In this document: positions 45,681 to 55,883 of the stretch, one piece after another
Numbering within the stretch: position 1 is the first letter of the stretch
Layout: every line of letters starts with the position of its first letter
Assembly (NCBI GenBank): GCA_947579665.1
Contig: OX388345.1
Span: 74,639,454-74,703,453 of the forward strand
Length of the DNA: 64,000 bases
Reading direction: 5' to 3'
Source of the DNA: Sympetrum striolatum
Lineage: Eukaryota; Arthropoda; Insecta; Odonata; Libellulidae
The notes under the pieces: generated by a model
Told to the model about the DNA's origin: nothing
Database searches by the model: none
What the model saw: the letters and a program-made list of their open reading frames with translations, nothing else
Made by a program: the position numbers and the translations under genes

Positions 45681-46560
45681 TGAGTACTTCTGATGAAAAG
45701 CATTCTCTAAATCCCTTTCCGTCTCAAAGTGAACCTGCCAGTGTCAGTTATTTTTCCTCGCAGTCTTACTGCAGCCTATCCCCATTAGAATCTCGATTTT
45801 TCTTTACCCATCACTCATCTATGGTGGTACTTGGAAGTCTTAGGGTATCTAGAACAATGCACTGCGACCATAATTTTCTCGCCCTCAATTTTTTGTCGCC
45901 TCCCTTATCCTTCCTCCCCTCAGTTTTATATTCCACCCGCAATTTTTCCCATAATTCTCCATTCTCATTGTTACCCCTTCCCAATCGTACCCTTAGAACC
46001 CTGGGACGGTTCCATTTCAAAGCCCTTCTATTTCTTTGGGGAAAACCCTTCTCATCCGTTCTCTACTGCTCCAAATGTCTTCGGTCTTATTCACTGCTTT
46101 TTCCTCATTTCCTTCTTAAATTACGTCACGCCTTCTCGAGATTTCTCTATTTTGGTCTCCAATATATTTTCCATTGGCTCCTCTTCGACCTGTTGCAGTT
46201 TTAGTGCTTTCCGCGCTGGTTGACTAGTTTAACACTTCCGGAAGAGCAGTATCTCTATTTCTGCGTATTCTGCCATGTCAAGCGTTAAGTTTGACTTTGA
46301 TTAATTATTCTGGATGTTTAGCCTTGGATATATTATTTTTTATTGTAGCTTTGCTTTGATTTTATTATTTTTTAAATTTCATTCGAATGCTTTATCTTAT
46401 GTTTTTGTTATATTTATTATTTTCTCATTGTGTACTTTTGCAATTATTCCTGTTTTTGATCGGATTTTATTATCCTTTTTCGTAATTTCGTTAAAGTACA
46501 GATTTTGTAATTTCCATGTATTACGCAGCTTTCTTTTACATCTTTTACCTTGTGCTATCA
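45681..46560. other. Pyrimidine-rich noncoding stretch
   Basis: Strong strand asymmetry: the plus strand is rich in T and C from about 45780 to 46480, which keeps several long plus frames open (for example 45821-46204). These are phenylalanine/leucine/serine-rich composition artefacts. No gene is recognised. Confidence 0.5.
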
Positions 46561-46850
46561 GTAGGTTTACGCAGGTTTTTTACACCCTGCTTCTTTGTGG
46601 GTGTTTTGCTGTAGCGGATCTTTTTTTCCCAAGATATAAATAGTGAATTTATAATGTATCAATATATATAACCTGTATTATAACACCTTCGGTTTTTCTT
46701 TACATCCGCTCCTTCATAAGTTTTCCTCTACCTCTATTCCCCTACACACAACTTATGTTTATACTATCATTGACTAAAGGTTAGTTGGAAAAAGAGACTT
46801 TTCAGTCTCAATCTCATCTACATTTAGACCTTATATCTTCCTTTTTCTTC
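46561..46850 (+). repeat. Dispersed repeat B, copy 2
   Basis: Starts taggtttacgcaggtttttt, forms the hairpin acaccc/gggtgt (near 46582-46605), and ends with gagacttttcagtctcaatc, matching copy 1 at 45.13-45.38 kb. A third relative of the hairpin part lies at 21.44 kb. Confidence 0.75.
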
Positions 46851-47659
46851 AATTAGCATCTATGACGTGATTTTATTATTCCGATGAAATGAAGGAAAGA
46901 TTTGGAAAGTGTTAATTTCGTATGGATCAGTGATAGTAAACATAAAAACTGGCTGGATTATCTAGTGGCTTTGATAGGTTTCATATATATTTCTTAATAT
47001 CATAAAGTTGTGTGATGTCGGATGGGTTCGGTATGCAAAGAATCTTAAAGGTCTAAGAATCATTTCCGTCAATGTTTTAAGTTCAATTCTAATCGTGCTT
47101 ACCTTCGGTAGACATGAAGGACGATGATCAAGAAAGTTATGTAAGATAATTGAATGAAATCATGAATAGTATTGCTCGCGTAAAATTATTTTATATCATA
47201 ATCATAAGTGGTTTTGCCTTGTTGGAGGTTCATGTGCGATGTATTTATCTGCTGCTACCGCCTTTTCCTTTATTTCTCTCTAACGTATCTCGCGCTTTGT
47301 GCCATCCGACATCTTTTGCTTTTGTCTTTTCCCTCGTATATATCTGTCCTTTACTTTTTTACTCACGTTACATATCCGTCCCTTATTTTTTTCAGTAAAC
47401 CTTTCTCTCTAATATTTACCCCCGTAGTTTGCTCCCTTCGTTTTGTTACGCCAATCATGATTCTTACTGTCAATCCCCCTTAATTTTCTTAATCATAATT
47501 CTGTATGATGCACTGTAATATTATAGTCGCCTTTTATTGCTGTATAACTTCCGTAGCGAATATACTTAAATCTTAATTTACGGTAAAGGAAATTGAAATT
47601 TTGTAATTTAACATTAGATTAATGAATAACATTCCGCGGTACTTGGTGGAAATTATTTT
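46851..47659. other. Noncoding, no gene recognised
   Basis: AT-rich; T/C-rich plus-strand frames near 47150-47480 are composition artefacts. Confidence 0.5.
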
Positions 47660-47731
47660 TAAAAAGAGTCTTTACTAACAAAACTTGTACAATTTCCACA
47701 ATACAAGTTTTGCTTGTAATGACTCTTTTTA
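47660..47731. ncRNA. 72-nt hairpin, pre-miRNA-like
   Basis: Arms 47660-47689 and 47702-47731 pair over 30 bp with three isolated mismatches and a 12-nt loop (47690-47701). Size, loop and mismatch pattern fit an animal microRNA precursor on either strand. I do not recognise either arm as a known mature microRNA. A small MITE is the alternative. If the candidate minus-strand exon beginning at 47890 extends this far, the two readings conflict. Confidence 0.45.
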
Positions 47732-47739
47732 AGCTTAAG

Positions 47740-48063
47740 TTACTAATTATGGCAATAATTATGTGTGTTGGGCATAAAGCAGGTGCCTTCGTTTTAGCTT
47801 TGCCACCTTTTGCTCTTTTTTGACGATAAACTACTTCAAATTTTGTTCTTTGAGGATCTGATGTAAATTTTCCGAACAGCAAAATGTTCCCTGTCGCTTA
47901 GGTCCCTCTTCAATCTTCTTTCGCACCACAATAAAACAACAGCACACACACCCTTACTTCGGTGTCTCCAATGCCGCAATGTTTCCATTGCACTGATCCC
48001 CATGAGGCATCGTAGGCGTCGGCTCCAAGCTGGATAGACACGGAGCGTAAATACGAGCACCAT
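47740..48063 (-). CDS. Candidate two-exon gene start with a 67-bp intron
   Basis: On the minus strand, ATG 48063 sits in a very good context (ACCATGG). The frame runs to a donor GAA|GTAAGG (GT at 47957-47956). Sixty-seven bases on, an acceptor with a branch-like ctaag (ctaagcgacag, AG at 47892-47891) restores the same phase and opens FGKFTSDPQRTKFEVVYRQK and RAKGGKAKTKAPALCP. Intron size is typical of compact arthropod introns. The first exon would encode TLRVYPAWSRRLRCLMGISA. A rival reading uses ATG 48095 in another frame (VSIQLGADAYDASWG). No family is recognised. The downstream end given is nominal, placed before the AT-rich hairpin region. Confidence 0.25.
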
Positions 48064-48274
48064 GGTAAGCGTGCGCTCAGTGCCTGGCTAAACATGTAAC
48101 CATTCTACAGGTGGTTCCATTGTGCAGGTTAGCTAATCAAAGTGTCGATATCGGAATACGTTCCGTGTAGCTGCCTGAAGATGATACTTCCACGCAGTTG
48201 TGGACTTTATGCGAGATTCTCTCTCAGTTTGGAACATTTTTAGAATGTTTGATAACACAGGCCGACAAATTTCA

Positions 48275-48610
48275 ACTTTTTTTTCGGTAACTTGGGTATT
48301 AATAGCTTTTCTACTAACTACTTTTGGGTCGCTCATTATAATATGAATATGAACTCAGAAAAGTTCCACCACTTAAGGTTTTTTTAATTGCTACTTTTAG
48401 TTTTTTCGTTTCCGTATTTCTACACATATTGGCCTATACCGCAAAAATATTTTTTCGGTAACATGGATGGCAATAGCTGTCCTCTATTAATTTTTGGTTG
48501 CTGATTACAAATATGTATTCGAAAAAGTCCAAACACGTACGATTTTTTTGTTATAGTGACTTTTACCTTTTTTCTCAACAGTAATTCCGCATGTGTTTGC
48601 CTACACCGCA
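48275..48610. repeat. 171-bp tandem repeat, two full copies plus a partial
   Basis: Copies 48275-48443 and 48447-48610 align end to end with period 171: ttttttcggtaac, aatagct, ttttgg, gaaaa-gtcc, tttttt, then gcctacaccgca. A partial upstream copy ends at about 48268 (aacacaggccgacaa). Identity is moderate, so the duplication is old. Confidence 0.8.
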
Positions 48611-50184
48611 ATCATCATGGTAGAGTATATTACTCTAGTTTTATCAGTGTTATACGAAGTAAGAAGACACTATAAATATTAAGAACGGAAATATAATCGA
48701 AATGTTATGCATAGCTTCTATGAGAAGTATAAATGAACATTGAACTTACCCTTGAACATAGCTAAAAAAAATCCATAAGGTGTGCTCAAATATTCTCTGA
48801 ATCCCTTATCTGCTTAACTTTGTTTGTTTGTGTGGTGTTGAGTCTTCCCCTACAAAAAACTAAAAAAAATGTTTAATTTACTAATTGTTTAACAGCTGGA
48901 AATGTAAACCCATTGATAGATTCGAGGTTAGAGCATTTCTCTCGGAAGCGAGCGGCACAGAACCGTACTTTGCGTAATAATCGACAAGCACTAATTGGAA
49001 CGGAATGAAATTGCATACTAAAATAAAGGTCTTTTTAAGAGCTTTAAGATTAGTGTATATGATGCCCTGTATGTCTAAAACTCTTTGAGAAACGAGCGTT
49101 TTAGTGAGCTTGCTGGCATAGAAATCCACACTTTTTTGGTGACCTAGTCAACCTGCTATTTTGTCAGTCTTCGAATTCGGTCTAGGAATAAATATTAAGT
49201 GTGAAAATTGTGAATTAATGAACCAATAAACATTTCGGATACACATTTAGAGTGTTTCCAACCTAAAAATATAAAGATACAAATTAACGAAGAAATTACT
49301 TTGTTTATTTATTGTTTATGCAAAATTCTCGAAAACTGTACTTGGTGGACAATTTTCATAATTACTGCTGAATTAGGCGCAAAATAATGCATCAAGGAGC
49401 AAGTAATGACGTCAATGTTACCAAAACCTTGTCGGCCTGTGTAATTAATGAATACGAAACCAATATAACAATTTTTCAACATTTTTGTGGAAGCTGCTGC
49501 GAGATGGAAAGTGAGGCAGCTTCGATTTCCCTACTGATGCTTTTCTCTGCTGTATCCATCTGTACCAAAAGATTTTACTTTTTCAAAATATTTTATTGAT
49601 CAAGATATGTTCGCAGAAAAAATTTAGAAAGTAGTATGTTTGTTATATAAACTCATTGTATCTAGTTGTCGGCGATAATTCTGACTTTTAACGTATCGCT
49701 ACGACTTATTAAACACCTAGAGGTGTTTCATTATTTAAAAATGATAAGCATTTATTTTTATTCTGGTCGCCTATACGATTTTATTTTTTACCTTTGATAA
49801 GTTTTCTGCGGTGAATTTCCAGTATATGCTAGTGTGTTGATTAGTTAGTATTTTATTGAGGAAAAATGGTTTGGAAAAATTGATCTGAGACAGGTGTTCC
49901 CAATGTTTTTTCTCCAGTTAGGAATAAGGATATGTAAGTGGCCGTAGAGAACCTCTGAAATATTAGTCTGTCTCAACCTAAGCAATTGACATTTCTATTT
50001 AAATGTACCTTGCCTTATGTTTTCCCTGTGTGGTGGTATTTATATTTATTGCAAATTTCTCCGTTTTTAGCGGGTATATTTTAGTCTAATCTCGCTATAC
50101 ACCTACTTAAGCTAGCAAACGTTTCCAAAAAAATTGTAGGTTATATAGAGATTTTTACGGGGAGCATGGGTAAATTTTTTTTAT
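48611..50184. other. Noncoding, no gene recognised
   Basis: AT-rich. An 82-codon minus frame (48881-49129) lacks motif and splice evidence. Confidence 0.45.
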
Positions 50185-50304
50185 GGGGCCGTACACAAAT
50201 TAGGTAACGCAATTTGGGGGGAGGGGGGTCCGGCTTGGCTTTACATGGGGGAGGGGGGGTCGAAAATTGGACAATTTTGCGATACGTAACTTGTTTACGA
50301 CCCC
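50185..50304. mobile_element. 120-bp inverted-repeat element, copy 2 (MITE-like, G-rich core)
   Basis: Ends ggggccgtacacaaattagg and gatacgtaacttgtttacga-cccc pair as terminal inverted repeats matching the 17.1-kb copy. The core holds two tracts of paired G-runs (GGGGGGAGGGGGG near 50215 and GGGGGAGGGGGGG near 50249) separated by 21 bp, apparently a partial internal duplication of the single G-run in copy 1. Confidence 0.85.
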
Positions 50305-51149
50305 TAGGGATTGCATGCTCAAGTCTCCATTCAAAATCTAAATAGATGAATTGACATCAAAATTTAGCCTAAACATTTCATCTTGGAAAAATTAGATTTT
50401 ATATTGGAAACTTTATTGCCATATATGGTTTTAAATTAAGGCTTATTTTTAACCAACTTATATTTTTATCGAATTGCGACTTCCTTCAGTCGCGAAATCA
50501 CTGTGTTGATGATATCTAAACTAGCATCGTCTACGCTTAGTATTGTACGTTATCGAGAAGGTTAAGCTTTGCTCCAATTCAAGTTCTGTATTCATTTCGG
50601 CAACATTGTATATGCCGTTCTTATTTCGAAAAGCCCCTGCGGCTGTAGAATCGACGTAGCGTTTCATAGATTGACCTTGAAAAGAACGTCATCTCCATCT
50701 CGGAAGTATTTATCGGATTATTCATCATGGCATGGAGCCAGATCTCTCCTCCCACCGGAGAAAGGATGCATATTGTTTCCGAAGAGCACCGAGTGAGCCA
50801 AATCACGAACAGGGCTCGTGGGAATTTCTATTGCATACTCGACATTGCTGCAGCTAAATGTATGAACAAGCAGCGTATAGAAAAATGTTTGAAACTGCGC
50901 TCGTGAGTCCTTCGTTAATCGCATACTCGTTTGTCTATTTCTACATATGTACTTCGGTTTTTGCATTTAGCGTAAGTTAAGCATTAATGAACGAATGTTC
51001 ACATATTTTTATTTGAATTTATCTTTGTACGATTTTACCAGTTTTACCTTTTATTGCATCTTTTAACATATTGTTTTTTTATTTGTTGTTTTTTTAACTT
51101 ACGTATTTTTAGTGTTTGATTCATTTTTATTTATATCTGTCTTTTTATC
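50305..51149. other. Noncoding, no gene recognised
   Basis: AT-rich with short frames only. Confidence 0.5.
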
Positions 51150-51325
51150 TGTTTATTGCTACTTTGATTTTAACTTTGCTTCAGAGAAGATTTTATGTAT
51201 TTATCTAAGCACTTGACTAAATCTGCATGTAGATTATGTAATGTACCTGTTGTGGATAGCTGCTGGGGTAGGGGAAGAGGGAGCAAACTGTGCCTCATCT
51301 ATCCCAGCAGATAAATAAACTAAAA
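51150..51325 (+). mobile_element. Probable LINE 3' end
   Basis: The segment ends in a hairpin (gctgctgggg ... tcccagcag) followed by ataaataaactaaaa, a common form of non-LTR retrotransposon 3' terminus. No coding part is readable upstream. Confidence 0.4.
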
Positions 51326-52213
51326 GTCATCAATGTGCCTGATATTATATATCATTACGTCAATTTCGGGGTTTAGGTGTTGTAGCAGCAGTATTTTAAT
51401 AGGGTTAAGACCACCGCGGTGATTTCGTAAGCCATATTTACGCATGCATACGAATCACAAGGGGAGTGGCGAGGAAAATGTGAAGTAGGTCCGCTCGTCC
51501 TTCGCCTCATGCCTCACCTTGCCATCACTCCTAGTGGCTATTCATGATCCTTAATAAATTGTTGTTTCGGCTAATTAAATTATTTATTAACATCGTTAGT
51601 TTTAAGTCCTGATTTGATTGATGTGAACCATTTCAGTTTTAATGTTTTATGTTAGGACCATCATGCGCCGAAATTTTCTATAGCGTTCCTCTTAGGGCGG
51701 GCGTGTCATACGTTGGCCACCCTCTGCCACAGATCCTTTCAGTTAACAACTTTTCAATGGAATAACACCCAGTGGAACTTTTGTTTACATCTATTTTCGT
51801 GGCTTTATTTTACTCTTTATGACTCTTACTGAGCTATCTTCTGTTGCATATATTCGGATAATAGTTATTCATATGTGTAGTATACCTTATCTTTAACTGG
51901 CACAATTTTTGAAACACCCTTTTTCTTGTTTTCCAAAAGCGATATTTCATTTATATTTAAATAGATTTGTTGAATTGGAATAGTTTAGGTAATACAAGTT
52001 TCTTGGAAATGATCACATTTACACATTTATTTTAGTGCGTCTTATTTCTCATAAGTTTTTAGTAGTATTAATTCATTGAGAACAAGCTCTTAGTAGTGGC
52101 ATAATACCGAAAAATGATGACACGATACAGATTTGTCCTCTCGGAAGCGTCCTTTCCGGTACGTTACGAAAGCAAAGACTGTAAAGTGGCCTCGTTTACA
52201 ACTTGGTTGCAAG
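51326..52213. other. Noncoding, no gene recognised
   Basis: No gene or classifiable repeat. If the exon at 52214 is real, this is intron. Confidence 0.45.
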
Positions 52214-52327
52214 GCTTTAGAGGAGAGGCTTCAAAGGCTAAAGGAGAGGCAGACAAAGGCACAACAGGCTGTTGAGGGAGAAAAAATGCAGACGCTCACA
52301 TCTTTAGCGATCTTCTTACAAGCGAAG
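52214..52327 (+). CDS. Candidate 38-codon coiled-coil exon
   Basis: Exactly 114 nt lie between an acceptor (ttgcaag, AG at 52212-52213) and a donor AAG|GTAATT (GT at 52328). The exon is symmetric, phase 0-0, and encodes ALEERLQRLKERQTKAQQAV followed by EGEKMQTLTSLAIFLQAK. The leucine/glutamate/arginine pattern with heptad-like spacing suggests a coiled coil. The acceptor lacks a long pyrimidine tract and the donor lacks G at +5, so splicing is plausible but not strong. The frame is also open on both sides. The protein is not recognised. It cannot join directly to the 22496 donor, which leaves a codon two bases in. Confidence 0.4.
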
Positions 52328-55300
52328 GTAATTGTATTTCCCCTTGTAACCTTTTTTCGCAAGCAGAGACTAGTGGGGAGGGGAGTTTGTTTTCGGAATG
52401 AGTTCTATATATCTGCGAGAGCGTACGATTCAATATTAGTGATCAATTTATGGTACAGATGATTACATTGGAGGTTTATGCGATGTTTATACTTCTCTCT
52501 GTCAAATCATTTGCTCTAAAGCTGGTTGGACCAACTTCTCTCCGGCGTTAGTCATCAAAATGTAAGGAAAAAGAATGAGGCTTACTAGCATATATGAGGA
52601 GTGAGGTTTCCTTTCCGACCCAGAATCCTATGAGCATATTCACTCCGTTAAAATACCGCATAATGATCGTATTTTTAATAATTTTATAGCACCCCGTAGG
52701 GATTGGTCTAAAGTAATGTGATTACTTATCTCATAAAAATACGTTAATTATTCTTATCTCATAACCTATGAGTTTTTATAATATCAAGTTCATGTTCAAG
52801 ACTAAGATGTATGTAAATGAATTATGTATTTTTTTGTATCCTGCTCCTTAAGATACATGTAGAACTATTTCATTCGTCAAAAAACTTTGTCATAATCATA
52901 ATTCAATTTTGCTGTATTTTCATTTTAAGTTTTTATTCTTATCAAGAACATTGTTTTTATAGATATAGGTATTTTTGTGTTTTGTATTTTTTTCTATCTT
53001 CATACAAAATAAAATGAAAAAATGTCACCTATGTGGTTATGGTATCGCCAACAAAGGAAATGCAAGGAAAAGAAAAGGCGTCTTCCCCGTTCGGGCTTTA
53101 TAACTATGTATTCCCTGGTCTAATTCGGATGCTTCCCCCTGCACGTGGTTGTTAGCGTGCTGTATCTACATCGGTAAGCAATGTACCCCGCAAGACACGG
53201 AAGATGAGACAGATTTCGCCAGAGGCATTCACAATACGTTCGCATTTTTACGCTCGGTACGGCTGGAGAAGAATGGTGGAGGTCGTCGAACCCGTCCGGG
53301 ATGGCGATAACCAGCCTCCCCGCATCTCTCCCCAGACCTTGTTTTGTTTTTTCTCTTCTGATCCGAAGGGATTCCTCCAATCCAATGGATGCCCCTCCGA
53401 GCAGTGCATCTCCCGCCAAGCGAGATAAGCGCCTAGAACGGTTTCCCTAGTTTCCTCCACGGCTTTGAGTTTTTGGTTACAGTTTTCGCTCCTTTTCAAT
53501 GAAAAATACATTTCGGTTATCCCGGTTTTGCGCCGCCGACCACCTTTGAACCGGTTATTTTCACTCCGAGTACACCACTCTCCCGAAATAAAATGCATTA
53601 GGCATATGTAGGTTTTTCTGTATTTAACGTAAATGTAATTTTGAATTAAATTGGCGAAGTTAGATAAATAAACATTACAACAGATAAATGTTAGCCATTC
53701 ACTTAAGGTAGTTGCCATACAATATTACACAAATCTAGTAAAACTTTCTCCAATTACGTTTAAGTTAAATGATGATGTTGGGAGCTGAAATTGGAGACGG
53801 GGTAAATACCGGTTTTTGATTCCGGATCGGGTATAGGATTTTAATCTTTCGGGTCGGATTCGGTTTCCTCCGGTAAACCACTCCGGTTTTTGTCGGTTTC
53901 CCTTTTCGATTCGGTTCCGGTTCAATTTCCGGATTTTTCTTAAGCCATACTGACTTTGGCTTTTCGAACTGAAGATGATATCTATCTTCAACTTCCAGAC
54001 AGGTGGAATAGTATTTAGTGTTTTGATAAGATAATGGGCTTAACGATAAAATTATGGGCTATGTACTCCTGGTACCGTAATTAAATAAATGGGATAATTT
54101 GTCTTTTGGTCCGGAGTCGAAGGAAAATATGTTTCATTTGATTTGGTCTGGCGATGAGTCTCGTTTTTGGTAGTGATAATGAAAAAGATTACTAAGATAT
54201 GAGAGATGCTAAATAATTGCTCTATTCCATGCTCGCTCCTCATTAAATGCTATGAAACGTGTTGTTCATCGAATCATTGCACTGCTCTTACGTTAAGTTT
54301 TCCTTTCATCGCTCACAAGAGGAAAAAAGGGCAAACTCCTCGTCTTCCCTTTCGCTACCTTATAGTTCCTTTCCTATGTATCTATGCTAGGATGTTGCAC
54401 TAAAACACTTGAGCGGCACTAAACAGTACTTTATTCAACGACGACAAAATTATCTCACAGATAGCGTTCGTTCCTTTATCATCCATAAATTCTTTAACGA
54501 GGCCAGATTTGGTAAGGAAACGCCTCTCAATAACTATGAATTTTAAAGTATGTTGCGGTTTATACTAAAATTTCTTTTTATTTATATTGCCAGCAAATTT
54601 CGCCCATTAAATGACAAAGTTCGTTCCAAAGTTTTTCTTCGGAAGCTTCTAAATAGTTCATGGAGCTATTTATCTGAATTAATGTCGCGTGAGAAAAGTT
54701 TATGCTGCAGATGAAAATAAACTTTCATGTATTTCTTGTGGAAGTTGATGCGAATGATTTGTGGTCGAACCTAACTTGCAAGTTCGTGGAAGCAGCCAAT
54801 TTTGTAATAAGTGGTGGTATTAAGTAAGGAGCAAAGTTGGAAAGTCGTGCAACTTCTGCATCTTGAAAAAAATATCGTAGCGTAAGAAGTTAGCAGGGAA
54901 ACGTTGCAATTTTATTCGAACTTAATTTTTTATAGGATACGATTTGAGAATACCTGAACGTGGAATGCTGATGTTCTAAAACCTTTCTACCTTTCGTACA
55001 GGTTTTTGTTATTTATGAGTCAAAGAAGTACTATTGCTATGAAGCTTACCCATGTTTGCCTTATTTCAGCGACGACAGGTTTCCTTGCTTCCAGCTTCGT
55101 AAATTATTAAACTAAAAAGGTTCTCATGTTATTTTTGCTGATTCATGGTTTATATGAGCAATTCAAATGTATTGTATTTTCGAATTGATTATTGATGAGA
55201 TGGAGATTTATTGTCGATTATTTCATAATTGATGTACTTTGTGCTGCTTAGTAGATGTTTGATGCTTGCCGATGCCAAGTTTTAATTACACGAAACCTGA

Positions 55301-55625
55301 GTGACGACGAGTTTTCAACTCGTGTAAGTCAGGATATCTGAATGGATTGTATTTTACTATTGTGTTAAAAGGAGAAGGTTAATCACAATGTATATATATA
55401 GTATTGTAAAATTTAAACTCTTAATAAAATATCCCCCCGAGGTTACCTAATTTCAGTCAATTACTTCTTATTCACATCACTTCATGTAGAGAACACACTT
55501 AAATTGCTAATTCGAACAAATTTTTTATGTAAAAATTTATCGTTGTATAGTATATTTAATATATTTTGGTGACCGAATCACTTAATGAATTTCTAAGTGT
55601 TGATTCATCCGCCGAGATTGTGTAA
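52328..55625. other. Mostly noncoding
   Basis: A GC-richer patch (53110-53440) keeps frames open on both strands (up to 156 codons, 53248-53718 minus) without motif or splice support. A degenerate CGG-rich repeat (ggttccggttt-like words) spans about 53795-53940. The rest is AT-rich. Confidence 0.4.
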
Positions 55626-55883
55626 TATTGTATATTGATATTCCCTCACATTGACTATTGTTACTTAGCATACCTAGATATCACTGATGAGCTTAATTAC
55701 AAACTACAACGATTAATGAACTGTTGCATAAGGTTTATCTTTGATCTGAAAAAGAAAGACCATATAAGTCAATATTGACTACTTTCTAGGTATATTTTTA
55801 TATAATATGTCGAAAAATAACAGACCGGAGCATCTTATAAATCGGTTCCATACAAGAATCAATACTGACAGGGTAAAAAATTA
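55626..55883 (+). mobile_element. LINE fossil: reverse transcriptase thumb region
   Basis: One plus-strand frame reads LIFPHIDYCYLAYL, DITDELNYKLQRLMNCC, IRFIFDLKKKDHISQ, then a stop and, after a degraded stretch, NRPEHLINRFHTRINTDR. This matches the P.FDYC..VY....... .LQ..QN...R.I pattern of Jockey/CR1/I-type reverse transcriptases just after the catalytic domain. It is short, stop-ridden and dead. Confidence 0.8.

Noticed and set aside
45821..46223. Two overlapping 127-130-codon plus ORFs
   Set aside because: Phe/Leu/Ser-rich translations of a T/C-rich strand, not protein-like.
53248..53718. 156-codon minus-strand ORF
   Set aside because: Overlaps open frames on the other strand in a GC-richer patch; composition artefact is simpler.
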